A stretch of DNA of 64,000 nt from Methylobacterium longum (GCF_022179385.1 NZ_BPQS01000023.1:1-64000), one strand, 5' to 3'; shown: positions 54,091-63,167, numbered from the stretch's first letter. The notes: generated from the sequence alone by a model not told the origin. A program made the numbers and translations.

Positions 54091-54258
54091 CGTGGACTCC
54101 TCGATTGCGCGATCACGCCGATCGGGCCCCTGACCCGGCCCTGTGGAGCGCACGCGGGCCCGGCGTCGCGGAAAAAACGGGGGAACGCCGGGGGCTTGCA
54201 CCCGCGGCGCTGTGGCGATGGCAACGTCGGCTCGCTCACCTGTGAGCCCGCCGGGCGG

Positions 54259-54443
54259 TCACCGCCCCTTCTGCGGGAGCGGATCGCGGGCTTCCTTGAC
54301 GGCCTCCCGGCAGCTCCGGTCACCCTCGGCGTTCAGATCGACCGCGCGCTGCACGGCCCGCCCTCCTCGGCGAGGGCCGCCGCCGGGATCAGGCGGAGCG
54401 TCGTGAGGGCTACGGACCCGAAGAACCGGTTGAGCCGTCGCAT
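54259..54443 (-). pseudogene. Small secreted protein, probably frameshifted
   Basis: From ATG 54443, with GGAAGGA upstream, the frame gives a signal-like peptide (RRLNRFFGSVALTTLRLIPAAALAEE) but stops at 54333 after only 36 residues. In another frame the sequence continues as AVQRAVDLNAEGDRSCREAV then KEARDPLPQKGR to a stop at 54259, which looks like the mature part. One lost base in the GGGCGGGCC run near 54355 would explain this. Function unknown. Confidence 0.35.
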
Positions 54444-54651
54444 GCAGGTATCCTTCCGATGGGCGGGATGTCCTCCGGTGAACCGGGGACGAACCGACTT
54501 GTTCGGTGGCGCGCCTCCCCCCCGGCGCGACCGGGCGACACAGGGCCGTCGCCGTTCGGCAACGTCGCCGTTCGGCAACGGTGAGGCTCGTCCGCCCGCG
54601 AGGCGCGCGCGTCGCGTTGACCTGCCGCGGGTCCGGAGACTAGATCATCCG

Positions 54652-55020
54652 ATGCGCAGGCTCGACGACCGACCGGCTCGACGCCGCGCGGTCATCGCCG
54701 TGACCGCGCTCTACGCGCTGCTGCTCCAGGCCTTCCTCGTCACGCTGGCGCCCGCCGCCCCTCTGGCCGGCGCGCCGGGCGTGATCTGTGCGGAGCATGG
54801 CGGCGCGCCGGCCGACGACGGCCTCCCCTGCCAGCAGCATCCCTGCTGCATCCTGACCCAGGCGGCGCAGCCCCTGACCGCCGTCGCGTCCGCGCCGGTC
54901 GAGGGGGTGGCGGCGCCGCCGCGCCGGGCGACCGTGCTGGCCTGGAGGCCGACCGCGGCGCTCGGCCCCCGCGCCCCGCCCGACCCCGCCGTCAGCCCCC
55001 GAGGTCCGCCGACCGCCTGA
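54652..55020 (+). CDS. Cys/His-containing membrane-anchored protein, first gene of the metal cluster
   Basis: A 122-residue protein. An N-terminal hydrophobic helix (VIAVTALYALLLQAFLVTLAP) acts as signal anchor, followed by a CAEHGG motif, then CQQHPCCILTQAAQP and a Pro-rich tail. The H and C spacing resembles DUF2946-like proteins that accompany copper or iron uptake genes. It ends 37 bases before the PepSY protein gene and is likely part of the same transcript. Confidence 0.6.
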   Translation: MRRLDDRPARRRAVIAVTALYALLLQAFLVTLAPAAPLAGAPGVICAEHGGAPADDGLPCQQHPCCILTQAAQPLTAVASAPVEGVAAPPRRATVLAWRPTAALGPRAPPDPAVSPRGPPTA

Positions 55021-55057
55021 CCGATCCGTTCCCCGATCGCTCAGACCCGGACCACCC

Positions 55058-56434
55058 ATGTCGATCTCGCTTCAGGGCAGCACCCGTTCCTTCAGGGCGG
55101 CGGCTGCGGCGCGCACGTCCCGCGACGCGGTCTACCGCGCCGTCTGGCGCTGGCACTTCTACGCCGGGCTGGCCTGCCTGCCGTTCCTGATCTCGCTCTC
55201 GGCAACAGGCGCGCTGTACCTGTTCCAGCCCGAGATCAACGCCACCGCGTTCGCCTACCGGACCCGGGTCGCCGCGCCGTCCACGGCGCCGCTCGGCCCC
55301 GACCGCCTGATCTTCAACGCCGCGCAGGCCGTGCCCGGGGGCACGCCGGTCGCCTACACCGACCCCGCCGACGCGACCGCCTCGGCGATGGTCACCCTGG
55401 CGGACGGCGCCCGCAGGATCCTCGTCTACCTCGATCCCTACACCGGCAGCGTGCTCGACCGGGTCGACCGGGACGGCGAGTTCTTCATGGTGCTGCGGCG
55501 CCTCCACAGCCTCGCCTATTTCGGGCCCTGGGCCAACGCGGTGATCGAGATCGTCGCGGGCTTCGCCATCATCCTCGTGGCGACGGGCCTCTATCTCTGG
55601 TGGCCGCGCGGCCAGGACGGCGGCGTGGTCACGATCCGCGGCACCCCGCAGCGGCGCGTCTGGTGGCGGGACCTGCACGCGGTGACCGGGCTCGCGGCCG
55701 GCGGCGGCCTGTTCTTCCTGGCGCTGACCGGCCTGCCCTGGTCGATCTGGTGGGGCGACCAGTTCAGGGCCTGGACCAACGCGGCCGGGCTCGGCCAACC
55801 GGCGGCCCTGTGGGCGGGCAAGCCGGTCTCGAACGTGCCCCTGGGCGAGATGCTCACCACGGCGGGCTGGACCCTGCAGGACGCGCCCGTGCCGAAATCG
55901 GAGGGCGCCGGAAGCGCCCCGGGGATCGGCATCGACGGCGCCGCGGCGATCCTGGCACGCCTCGGGATGCCGCGCGGCTATGAGCTGTCGCTGCCGGTCG
56001 GCCCGACCGGCGTCTTCGCGGCCGCCTATCCCCGCGACGTGAACCGGCAGCGGATGATCTCCCTTGACCAGTACACCGGCAAGGCGCTGGTCGACGTGCA
56101 CTTCGCCGATATCGGCCCGGTCGCCCGGGCGGTGCAATACGGGATCGGCATCCACAAGGGCGAGCATTGGGGCCGCGTGAACCAGCTCGCCATGCTGGCT
56201 TTCTGCCTCGCCACCATCCTCCTCGCCGTCACCGCCGGGACGATGTGGTGGAAGCGGCGGCCGGCCGGTCGCCTGGGGGTGCCGCCCCCGCCGCGCGACC
56301 GGCGCGCCGCCGCGACCGTGACGGGGATCGTCCTCGGCCTCGGCGTCCTGTTCCCCCTGACCGGCCTCGCGATCCTGATCATGCTCGGCTTCGATCTGGC
56401 GGCCGGACGCACCTTCCGGACGCGGACGGCCTGA
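55058..56434 (+). CDS. PepSY-associated transmembrane protein
   Basis: A 458-residue inner-membrane protein. Four main helices can be traced (LACLPFLISLSATGALYLF, VIEIVAGFAIILVATGLYLWW, GLAAGGGLFFLALTG, and LAMLAFCLATILLAVTAG) with PepSY modules in the periplasmic loops (SVLDRVDRDGEF and SLDQYTGKALVDVHFA). Conserved His residues (WRWHFYAG, RRLHSLAY, RDLHAVTG, IGIHKGEHWG) suit haem binding, as in proposed ferric-reductase members found with TonB-dependent siderophore receptors. Here it lies between two Cys/His-rich proteins and a TonB-dependent receptor. Confidence 0.85.
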   Translation: MSISLQGSTRSFRAAAAARTSRDAVYRAVWRWHFYAGLACLPFLISLSATGALYLFQPEINATAFAYRTRVAAPSTAPLGPDRLIFNAAQAVPGGTPVAYTDPADATASAMVTLADGARRILVYLDPYTGSVLDRVDRDGEFFMVLRRLHSLAYFGPWANAVIEIVAGFAIILVATGLYLWWPRGQDGGVVTIRGTPQRRVWWRDLHAVTGLAAGGGLFFLALTGLPWSIWWGDQFRAWTNAAGLGQPAALWAGKPVSNVPLGEMLTTAGWTLQDAPVPKSEGAGSAPGIGIDGAAAILARLGMPRGYELSLPVGPTGVFAAAYPRDVNRQRMISLDQYTGKALVDVHFADIGPVARAVQYGIGIHKGEHWGRVNQLAMLAFCLATILLAVTAGTMWWKRRPAGRLGVPPPPRDRRAAATVTGIVLGLGVLFPLTGLAILIMLGFDLAAGRTFRTRTA

Positions 56435-56459
56435 CCGCGGCGGTACGGGAGCGGCTCCC

Positions 56460-56879
56460 GTGGTCACCCGCATGCGCTCGGTCGGATCGGCACGCAGGCT
56501 CGGCGCCGGCCTGATCCTGCTCGCCCTGTGGCTGCAGCTGCTGGCGCCCGCGGCGGGCGTGCTGACGCGCGTCCGGCAGGCGGAGGCCGCGGCTGCGGAC
56601 GCGCTGATCCACGCGATCCTCTGCGGCCGGGATCAAGGGCCCGACGGCGCGGCCGACCTTCACGCCGGCCTTCACGCCGACACCCCGGCGGACCATGCCG
56701 CGTGCGACCGCTGCCCCCTGTGCCGCTGCACGGCGGCTGCCCCGCTCCCCGTGATTCCGGACGCGGTGGCGGGCCGGCTCGTCTGGCGGCGCGTCACCTG
56801 GCCGATCCCGCCGCCGATCCCCGGCATCCGGCCGGCGCGAAACGCCGTCCAAGCCCGCGCACCTCCCGAGACCGTCTGA
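56460..56879 (+). CDS. DUF2946-like Cys/His membrane-anchored protein
   Basis: A 139-residue protein. An N-terminal hydrophobic helix (GAGLILLALWLQLLAPAAG) is followed by CGRDQG and then HAACDRCPLCRC, a dense Cys/His motif typical of DUF2946-like proteins in copper-related operons. GTG 56460 has GGGAG upstream. It may bind a metal ion on the periplasmic side. It lies directly between the PepSY protein and the TonB-dependent receptor. Confidence 0.65.
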   Translation: MVTRMRSVGSARRLGAGLILLALWLQLLAPAAGVLTRVRQAEAAAADALIHAILCGRDQGPDGAADLHAGLHADTPADHAACDRCPLCRCTAAAPLPVIPDAVAGRLVWRRVTWPIPPPIPGIRPARNAVQARAPPETV

Positions 56880-56948
56880 GTGCAGCCCCGCCCGGGCCGC
56901 CCGGCGCACCGCGCCCGGCCCATCCGCGTTCAGACGAGACCCGAGATC

Positions 56949-59285
56949 ATGTCCGCCCCCCGTTTCCGCAGACCCCGGCGCGTCCTCGCCCTGGCCCTCG
57001 CCGCGAGCCCGCTGATCCCCGCCGCCGCACAGGCGCAGCAGAGCGTAACCCTGGAGGAGCTGTCCGTCGTCGGCGCGGGGGGCGGTCCCGTCGCGGACCC
57101 GCGGGGCGCGGCGACGCCCGGGGTCGCCGCGCCGGTGCCGGCCGCCCCGACCCCAGTCGCCGCGCCCGTCGGGCAGGTGAACAGCAGAATCGGCCGTGGG
57201 GACGTCATCGACGACCGCCCCGCGGTCAACATTGCGGATGTCGCCCGCAACAGTCCGGGCGTCACCGTACGCCAGGGCAACGGCCCCCGGGATGTCATCA
57301 TCTCGGTCCGCGGCAACAACGCCCGCGCCACCGGCGTGTCGCGCAACTTCGTCGTGCTGGAGGACGGCTTCCCGGTCACCCAGGCGGACGGATCGTCGCG
57401 CTTCGACATCACCGACCCCCGCGCCTACGGCAGCCTCGACGTGTTCCGCGGCCCCCAATCGGCGCTGTTCGGCAATTACGCCAGCGGCGGCGCGCTCGTG
57501 TTCGACACCCGCCGGGGCGCGGCGGTGAACGGCTTCGAGTACGGCGTCGACGCCGGCAGCTTCGGCTACCTCAACAACTACGCCACGGTGGGCGGCATCA
57601 GCGGACCGTTCGAGCTCAGCCTGTTCACCAGCGACTCCCGCGGCAACGGCTTCGCGGGCCATTCCTCGTTCAACACCCAGACGATCAACCTCCTCGGCAC
57701 GTATACGCCGACGCCGGACAACCGCTTCACCCTGAAGATCATCAACAACGAGTTCCAGGCGAACCTGCCGGGCCGCTCCTCGCTGCTCCAGTTCTACCAG
57801 AACCCCTACCAGCGCGGCTGCGCGTCGGCGCTGACCGCGGCCGCCGGCTGCGTGACCTACGCCCTGCCGGTCAACGGCCGGAACGGCGCCACCGCGCCGG
57901 TCACGGCCGACGAGGGCGGCTTCTTCCGCGGCGACCGGCGCACCATCGTGGGCGGCCGCTACGAGCACGACTTCGACGCATACACGACGTGGCGCACGCA
58001 GCTCGTCTTCGACGACCGCAACATCAACCAGCCCTTCTATACGACATCGGCGCGCGGCGACTTCCCGGGCTTCAACGTCCTCTCCGACGTGACCCGGCGC
58101 GGCGACCTGTTCGGGATGCCGATGACCGGCTACGTGGCCCTGGCCTACAACACCCTCGACTCGAACTCGCTCACCTATGTCCGCGCGCCCTACGGCGGTG
58201 CCAGGCTCGGGGCCCTCAACGCCAACTTGGCCGCAACGCAGGACAATCTCGGCGGGCGGGCGCGGGTCGAACTGCTGCTGTCGGACCGGTGGACCGCGAC
58301 CGCCGGCATCGGCGCCGAGACCACCGCCATCACCGGCCGCAACATCACGTACGGCTACCCGACGGCCGGCGGGGTGACGGTCGCCAGCGCCACTCTCGAC
58401 CGCAGCTTCCTCAACGTCGCGCCCGAGTTCTCCCTGACCTACCGGCCCGACGAGGCGTGGCGCCTCCTCGGCCGCGTCGCCGCCGGCTACGCGACCCCCT
58501 CGGCCTCGAACCTGACCGTGACCCCGGCCGGCGTGCCGGGCAACAACACCCAGATCCAGACCCAGGAGAATCTCGGCTTCGACCTCGGCGCGTCCTGGGC
58601 GCCGCTGCCCGAGCTGCAGTTCTCCGTCACCGGCTTCTACGAGTTCTTCCGCAACGAGCTGATCGCGCAATCGCCCGGCGCGGGTCTCCTGAGTTACACG
58701 TTCAACGCCCCGGCCTCGGAGCACCGGGGTGTCGAGATCGGCGCCACCTGGGCGTCGCCGGCGGGCTGGCGGGCGACGCTGGCCTACACGCACGACGACC
58801 AGATCTTCACGAACTACACCGAGCAGCTCAGCGCCGGAACGCGCACGGCCCGGTTCAACCGCGCGGGCAACCAGATCCCCGGCGTGCCGGCCGACGCGGC
58901 GCTAGCGCGCTTCGGCTACGAGCAGACCACGGGCCCGTGGGCGGGCCTGGGCGCCTTCGTCGAGGCGGTCTACCAGAGCGATTTCTACCTCGACAACGCC
59001 AACCTTCTGAAGGCGCCGGGCTTCACGGTCGTGAACCTCAACCTGCACTACGACCGGGTCCTCCCCGGCGGGGCCGCGGTGGGCTTCGCCAAGCGGCTGA
59101 GCCTGTACGTCGAGGTGCGCAACGTGTTCGACCGGGTCTACACCAACGCGGCGCAGAACCTCGCCGACTCGATCAGCGGCACGACCGGCCTGCAGAACGG
59201 CGCGGGCGTGCTGGCGGCGACCACCGGCTCGATCTTCGCCGGTGCGCCGCGCAACGTCGTTGGCGGGATGAAGCTGGCCTTCTGA
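56949..59285 (+). CDS. TonB-dependent outer-membrane receptor
   Basis: A 778-residue receptor. A signal peptide (VLALALAASPLIPAAAQA) precedes a TonB-box-like TLEELSVVG. After a Pro/Ala-rich linker the plug domain reads VNIADVARNSPGVTVRQGNG and FVVLEDGFPVTQADG then DVFRGPQSALFGNYASGG. The rest is a 22-strand barrel ending in Phe (GGMKLAF). It moves a metal chelate into the periplasm using TonB energy. The downstream PCu(A)C protein suggests copper, the PepSY protein would also suit iron. ATG 56949 has only a weak ribosome site. Confidence 0.92.
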   Translation: MSAPRFRRPRRVLALALAASPLIPAAAQAQQSVTLEELSVVGAGGGPVADPRGAATPGVAAPVPAAPTPVAAPVGQVNSRIGRGDVIDDRPAVNIADVARNSPGVTVRQGNGPRDVIISVRGNNARATGVSRNFVVLEDGFPVTQADGSSRFDITDPRAYGSLDVFRGPQSALFGNYASGGALVFDTRRGAAVNGFEYGVDAGSFGYLNNYATVGGISGPFELSLFTSDSRGNGFAGHSSFNTQTINLLGTYTPTPDNRFTLKIINNEFQANLPGRSSLLQFYQNPYQRGCASALTAAAGCVTYALPVNGRNGATAPVTADEGGFFRGDRRTIVGGRYEHDFDAYTTWRTQLVFDDRNINQPFYTTSARGDFPGFNVLSDVTRRGDLFGMPMTGYVALAYNTLDSNSLTYVRAPYGGARLGALNANLAATQDNLGGRARVELLLSDRWTATAGIGAETTAITGRNITYGYPTAGGVTVASATLDRSFLNVAPEFSLTYRPDEAWRLLGRVAAGYATPSASNLTVTPAGVPGNNTQIQTQENLGFDLGASWAPLPELQFSVTGFYEFFRNELIAQSPGAGLLSYTFNAPASEHRGVEIGATWASPAGWRATLAYTHDDQIFTNYTEQLSAGTRTARFNRAGNQIPGVPADAALARFGYEQTTGPWAGLGAFVEAVYQSDFYLDNANLLKAPGFTVVNLNLHYDRVLPGGAAVGFAKRLSLYVEVRNVFDRVYTNAAQNLADSISGTTGLQNGAGVLAATTGSIFAGAPRNVVGGMKLAF

Positions 59286-59363
59286 CCGCCCCGTCCGCCC
59301 CTGCCCGTCCACCCTCGCCCGTCCACCCTCGCCCGAACGCAGACGCATCCTCCGGAGAGAACC

Positions 59364-59924
59364 ATGAGATCCACGACGACCCGCACCCTCGCCCGCGCGA
59401 CCTTCGGCCTGGCCGCCCTGCTCGCCGCCGCAAACGCGGCGCCCGCCGCGGAGGTCGCCGCCGGCACCCTCAAGATCGTGCAGCCCTGGTCGCGCGCCAC
59501 GCCCAACGGCGCCCAGGTCGCGGGCGGCTACGTCGCCGTGACCAACACGGGCACCGAGCCCGATACGCTGACCGGGGCTACGTTCGAGAATGCCGGCCGG
59601 GCCGAGCTGCATTCCATGTCGATGGAGGGCGGGGTGATGAAGATGGCCCCCGTCGAGGGCGGCCTCGTGATCAAGCCCGGCGAGACGGTCACGCTCAAGC
59701 CCGGCGGCTACCACCTGATGTTCCTGGACCTGAGGAGCCCGCTCAAGAAGGGCGAGACCGTCAAGGGCACGCTGACCTTCGCCAAGGCCGGCAGCGTGCC
59801 GGTGGCGTTCGCCGTCGAGGGCATCGCCGCGAAGGCGCCCGGCGCGGCCGAGATGGACCACGGCGATGCGGGGCATGGTGGCGGAGGGCATGGCGGCGCG
59901 GAGCATGGCGGCCACGCACACTGA
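59364..59924 (+). CDS. PCu(A)C-family periplasmic copper chaperone
   Basis: A 186-residue secreted protein. The signal peptide ends near APAAEVAA. LKIVQPWSRATPNGAQVAGGY opens the cupredoxin-like fold; the Cu(I) ligands are in ELHSMSMEGGVMKM (His-x-Met, then Met-x-Met) with a PGGYHLMFLDL strand. The C-terminal tail is extra, with about seven His residues in Gly-rich repeats, and could bind more copper. PCu(A)C proteins load copper into cytochrome oxidase or act in copper storage. It follows the TonB-dependent receptor by 78 bases with GGAGAG before its ATG. Confidence 0.9.
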   Translation: MRSTTTRTLARATFGLAALLAAANAAPAAEVAAGTLKIVQPWSRATPNGAQVAGGYVAVTNTGTEPDTLTGATFENAGRAELHSMSMEGGVMKMAPVEGGLVIKPGETVTLKPGGYHLMFLDLRSPLKKGETVKGTLTFAKAGSVPVAFAVEGIAAKAPGAAEMDHGDAGHGGGGHGGAEHGGHAH

Positions 59925-59951
59925 CCCGGCCGCACCGCTCCGATGCGCGTC

Positions 59952-61124
59952 TCATTCCGACATGAGGCGCGAGCGGAACGCCGTGTCGGACGGGGCGCCG
60001 GAAAAGACCGGACCGAGGCGCGCCTCGGCCAGCGCGTAGCCAGCGGCCCGGCGCCGCTCCACTGTCCGGGCCGAAAAGTCGCGCAGGCCGTTCTCGTCAT
60101 CGAAGCCCGCTTCACCGGGCGGGCCGTGGTCCTGGAAGTCGATGTCGAGGATGTCGACGAGCTTCAGCCGGGCGAACCGCTCGACCTGCGCTCCGAGCGC
60201 CGGGGGGAGCGGGCGGCCCTCCGCTTCCGCGAGGGCGGCGAGGGCGTCGATCGTCCGGAGCATCCCGTTGACGCGCTCGGCCGCCGCCCGGTCCTGCCGC
60301 AGGCGGTTGCCGAAGCTCAGTTCATGCACCCGGTCCAGGACTTGGCCCATGTTGGCCGGCCGGTTCGCCCGCAGGGGATACAGGTTCATCACGACGAGCA
60401 GGCGCTCCGTCGCGGGGTCGGCCGACAGGGCATCGATGGCGTCGCCGAGCGGCGTGTTGTCGACGAGGCCACCATCCCAGTATCGGCGCCCGTCGATGAT
60501 CGTCCAGGGAAATTGCGGCGCGAGGCTGCCGCTCGCCAGCACGTGCTCCGGCCCGATCGTGACGGCCCGATCCTCGGCCCTGCAGGAACCCGCGTCCCGC
60601 ACCGGCGGACAGGCCCCCGCGGCGTTCCGGAAGCGCGTGAGCCGGCCGGTCTCCACGTCGACCGCCGTGACCACGAAGGCCGTCCGGCTCCCGTTCAGGG
60701 CCTCGAAATCGACGTGCCTGTTCAGTGTGCCGAGGAGCGGCCTGGTGTCGTACAGGGCGGTCCAGGCCAGGATGTCCCAGACATCCGCCCGCGGCCCGTA
60801 GAACCCGGGCAGTCCGAAGAGGGCGAGGTCCCGCGCGACGGCCGGCGGCGTGAGCGGCGGCACGTGGAGCGTCAGGTCCGCCCAGAGGCCGCTCAACCGC
60901 CTGCGCGCATCCGCGAGCGACGTCGATCCGACGAGGCAGGCCGCGGTGATGGCGCCGATGGACACGCCGGTCACGCCGCGCAGCGCGACCGCGTGCCCCT
61001 CCGACCGCGCCGCCTCGATGCGGTCGATGAGCGCCGTCACGGCACCCCACTCGTAGGCCCCGAGGGCACCGCCGCCCTGGAGAACGAGACCGATCTCGAT
61101 CCTGCGATGACCCGGATCCGCCAT
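59952..61124 (-). CDS. Patatin-like phospholipase
   Basis: A 390-residue acyl hydrolase. GLVLQGGGALGAYEWGAV is the oxyanion loop, GVSIGAITA gives nucleophile Ser56, and YWDGGLVDNTPLGDAI holds Asp217, so the catalytic dyad is complete and canonical. The C-terminal 60 residues (DIDFQDHGPPGEAGFDDENG) match the DUF3734-like end of this subgroup. It converges with the PCu(A)C gene across 27 bases. It shares its overall layout with the patatin at 51610-52677, but is not a recent copy. Confidence 0.9.
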   Translation of the reverse strand: MADPGHRRIEIGLVLQGGGALGAYEWGAVTALIDRIEAARSEGHAVALRGVTGVSIGAITAACLVGSTSLADARRRLSGLWADLTLHVPPLTPPAVARDLALFGLPGFYGPRADVWDILAWTALYDTRPLLGTLNRHVDFEALNGSRTAFVVTAVDVETGRLTRFRNAAGACPPVRDAGSCRAEDRAVTIGPEHVLASGSLAPQFPWTIIDGRRYWDGGLVDNTPLGDAIDALSADPATERLLVVMNLYPLRANRPANMGQVLDRVHELSFGNRLRQDRAAAERVNGMLRTIDALAALAEAEGRPLPPALGAQVERFARLKLVDILDIDFQDHGPPGEAGFDDENGLRDFSARTVERRRAAGYALAEARLGPVFSGAPSDTAFRSRLMSE

Positions 61125-61346
61125 GTGCCGACCGCCCCGCCGTCCGGTGCTGATTCGTTTCCGCGCGATGGTACATGGGCCGGGCCGGGCCGCCGGGCTG
61201 CAGGGCAGCGTCCGGAGCGACAGGAAGCGCCCGGCGCGTCGGGAGCGCCGGGTCTCACGATGGCGCGAGACCCGCCCCGTGCCGACGCCCGTCGGGCCGG
61301 CACGGGCTTGCGTCCGCGCTCATGATTAGATTTATTCCAATCTGCG

Positions 61347-61667
61347 ATGGTGGACGACGAGCGAACGCGGGCGTGGCGCGCCCTGACACCGGCGCAGCAG
61401 GCGATGCTGCGCCGGCTGGATCGGGAGGGCACCCTCCTGTCCGTCGCGCCCTGGGAGATGCGCACGGTGCGGTCCCTGCTGGTGCGCGGCCTCGTCAGGC
61501 CCCGGCGCTCCGGGCGCGCCGATGTCGGCCTCTGGTTCCTGAGCGCGAAGGGCAGCCGGCTCCTGCCAAGCGCCGAAACGAAGGCCCGCGCCGCCCGAGG
61601 ACCGCGCGAGGACCCTCGCCCCGATCCTCGCCCCGATCGCCAACTCCCCGAAGGCGCCGCTCCCTGA
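61347..61667 (+). CDS. Hypothetical protein with winged-helix-like core, 106 aa
   Basis: A small basic protein. Residues 10-70 (LTPAQQAMLRRLDREGTLL, then RTVRSLLVRGLVRPRR and ADVGLWFLSAKGSRLL) have the helix-helix-helix-wing pattern of a winged helix. The tail repeats RPDPRPD and is disordered. The start has no clear ribosome site. It converges with the Cys-rich protein gene and shares a strong hairpin with it. Confidence 0.45.
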   Translation: MVDDERTRAWRALTPAQQAMLRRLDREGTLLSVAPWEMRTVRSLLVRGLVRPRRSGRADVGLWFLSAKGSRLLPSAETKARAARGPREDPRPDPRPDRQLPEGAAP

Positions 61668-61690
61668 CGGGGCGCGCCGCGCCTTCGGGG
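61646..61690. terminator. Strong 12-bp hairpin between convergent genes
   Basis: CCCCGAAGGCGC (61646-61657) and GCGCCTTCGGGG (61679-61690) form a perfect 12-bp stem; the loop of 21 bases includes the stop codon of the rightward gene. It would act on transcripts from both sides. Confidence 0.6.
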
Positions 61691-61706
61691 AGACCGCCGC
61701 GGCGGT

Positions 61707-61958
61707 TCAGCCCTTCTTGCCCTGCTTGAAGCTCTGGATGGCCCCCTGGCAGCCCGGCGAGAGCTTCGCCATGTTTTTCTCGAAGCACGCCTGCGTCTCG
61801 GGACCATCCTCGGGGGGAAGGTCGCCGCAGAACGTCGTGAAGTCCCCCATACACTGCTGCTGCAGGGCCGCCTTGTCGTCGGCGCTCATGGGGGCCGCCA
61901 GGGCGGGCCCGGCGAAGGTCGCCAGGAGGGCGACGGTGGTCAGAAGGCGTGTCGGCAT
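61707..61958 (-). CDS. Secreted cysteine-rich-repeat protein, 83 aa
   Basis: A signal peptide (RLLTTVALLATFAGPALA) is followed by one complete Cys-rich repeat: QQQCMGDFTTFCGDLPP, then ETQACFEKNMAKLSPGCQGAI. Four cysteines with this spacing match the bacterial relatives of the GLG1 repeat (PF00839). These periplasmic proteins have no known role. ATG 61958 has GGAG upstream. Confidence 0.75.
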   Translation of the reverse strand: MPTRLLTTVALLATFAGPALAAPMSADDKAALQQQCMGDFTTFCGDLPPEDGPETQACFEKNMAKLSPGCQGAIQSFKQGKKG

Positions 61959-62118
61959 GTTGTGCTCCGGGGCATTCGGCCAGCCCGAGATCAAAGACGG
62001 ACGCGGCGGAAACGGTTGCATGCGCACTGCGCCTTCCGCGCGGGCCGTGTTCACCCGGAACGACTTTGCCGAGCTTCGAGTTGAGGGCGGCATTTCAGGA
62101 GCCCCGCAGGAGCCCCGT

Positions 62119-62706
62119 TTGAGACCCGCACGCCTCGCCCTGCTCGGCTTGATGCTCCTGGCCGGATCGCAACCCGTCGCGGCGCAGAGCCCGCAGGTGG
62201 ACGAGCCGGCCACGACCATCGAGGCCGACGAGCCCCGCCCCGGTCCGCCCCCGCCCCTGCCGGACCTGTCGGAGCCGAACGGCCGCGCCGGCGAGGCCCT
62301 GAACGAGCCCGGCGAGCGTTCCGGCATCCCCAAGGCGCTGCGCGGGTCGGGATCGAAGGCCGGCGGGCCCGCCAACGATCTCAACCCCGGCGGGCGCGCC
62401 GAGGCTCCGGCGCCACCCAGGGGCGAGATCGGTCAGGTCATCGCCGGTCAGGCCCTGTTCCACGGCAATTACTGCGGCAAGGGCCAGCGCGGCGAGGGAC
62501 TACCCCCGACCGATGACCTGGATGCAGCCTGCATGCGCCATGATGCGTGCTACGATGCAGCCGGCTACAGCTCCTGCGCCTGCGACGCGACGCTGCGGCG
62601 CGAAGCCGCGTCGGTGGCGGACGGCACGAACGCGTCCCTCGAGGTCCGCCGCCGGGCCCTCAGCGTGATCGAGGCGGCGGCCGCGATGGCGTGCCGCGCG
62701 CCCTGA
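62119..62706 (+). CDS. Secreted phospholipase A2-like protein
   Basis: A 195-residue protein. The signal peptide is LALLGLMLLAGSQPVAAQ, followed by a Pro/Glu-rich linker of about 80 residues. The catalytic part reads HGNYCGKGQRGEG (Ca2+-loop-like Tyr-Cys-Gly) and then LDAACMRHDACYDAAGYSSC, the sPLA2 helix with catalytic His-Asp. Secreted PLA2 hydrolyses the sn-2 ester of phospholipids with Ca2+. Bacterial members are rather rare. TTG 62119 is the start because GGAG precedes it and it leads directly into the signal peptide. Confidence 0.7.
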   Translation: MRPARLALLGLMLLAGSQPVAAQSPQVDEPATTIEADEPRPGPPPPLPDLSEPNGRAGEALNEPGERSGIPKALRGSGSKAGGPANDLNPGGRAEAPAPPRGEIGQVIAGQALFHGNYCGKGQRGEGLPPTDDLDAACMRHDACYDAAGYSSCACDATLRREAASVADGTNASLEVRRRALSVIEAAAAMACRAP

Positions 62707-62711
62707 TCGGT

Positions 62712-63063
62712 GCCGCATCGCCGCGCGAGCCCGCCCCCTGCGTCGGGCGGAGGCTCCCCGGCGAGCAGCGGGAGTCGGCCCAACTGGCTCTTCATCATGC
62801 CGGCCAGGTTGCCGCGCCGCTCCGGAGAGATCCGAACCTGACCCGTCGGCCGCAGCGCGCGGCGCGGGGACCTTCGGGTCGGCGATCCTGGTTCCGTCGG
62901 GCAGGCGACGTCCGTCGGCGAGTTCACCTCCACGATCTCCTCTCGCCCGAAGGAACTGCAGCAGGCCGAGCTGAAACCATTGCGTACCGCGCGTGGTGAT
63001 CGACCAAGACCCGGCCTGTGGTACCTCGCGCGATACGCGGGCGATGAACCGCAACTCTGACAT
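62712..63063 (-). pseudogene. Possible frameshifted hypothetical gene
   Basis: From ATG 63063 the frame gives MSELRFIARVSREVPQAGSW then a TTRGTQWFQLGLLQFLRA segment; near 62945 the protein-like sequence moves to another frame: GREEIVEVNSPTD, then QVRISPERRGNLAGMMKSQL. A one-base change in the CGGGCGAGAGGAG stretch would join them. No family recognised; the downstream end is unclear because the second frame runs into the phospholipase gene. Confidence 0.3.
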
Positions 63064-63167
63064 CGAGCGCCCCGTGATCGGATCCGCGAAGACACCGCCG
63101 GCCGGGGCCCTGCGCGACCGGCTTCCCGCCCGGTCGATGGCCGCTCCGCCGAGGGAGCGCTGATCCC

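Noticed and set aside
56379..59965. Long frames antisense to or shifted against the TonB-dependent receptor
   Set aside because: Low-complexity composition and no motif. The receptor frame is complete from signal peptide to terminal Phe.
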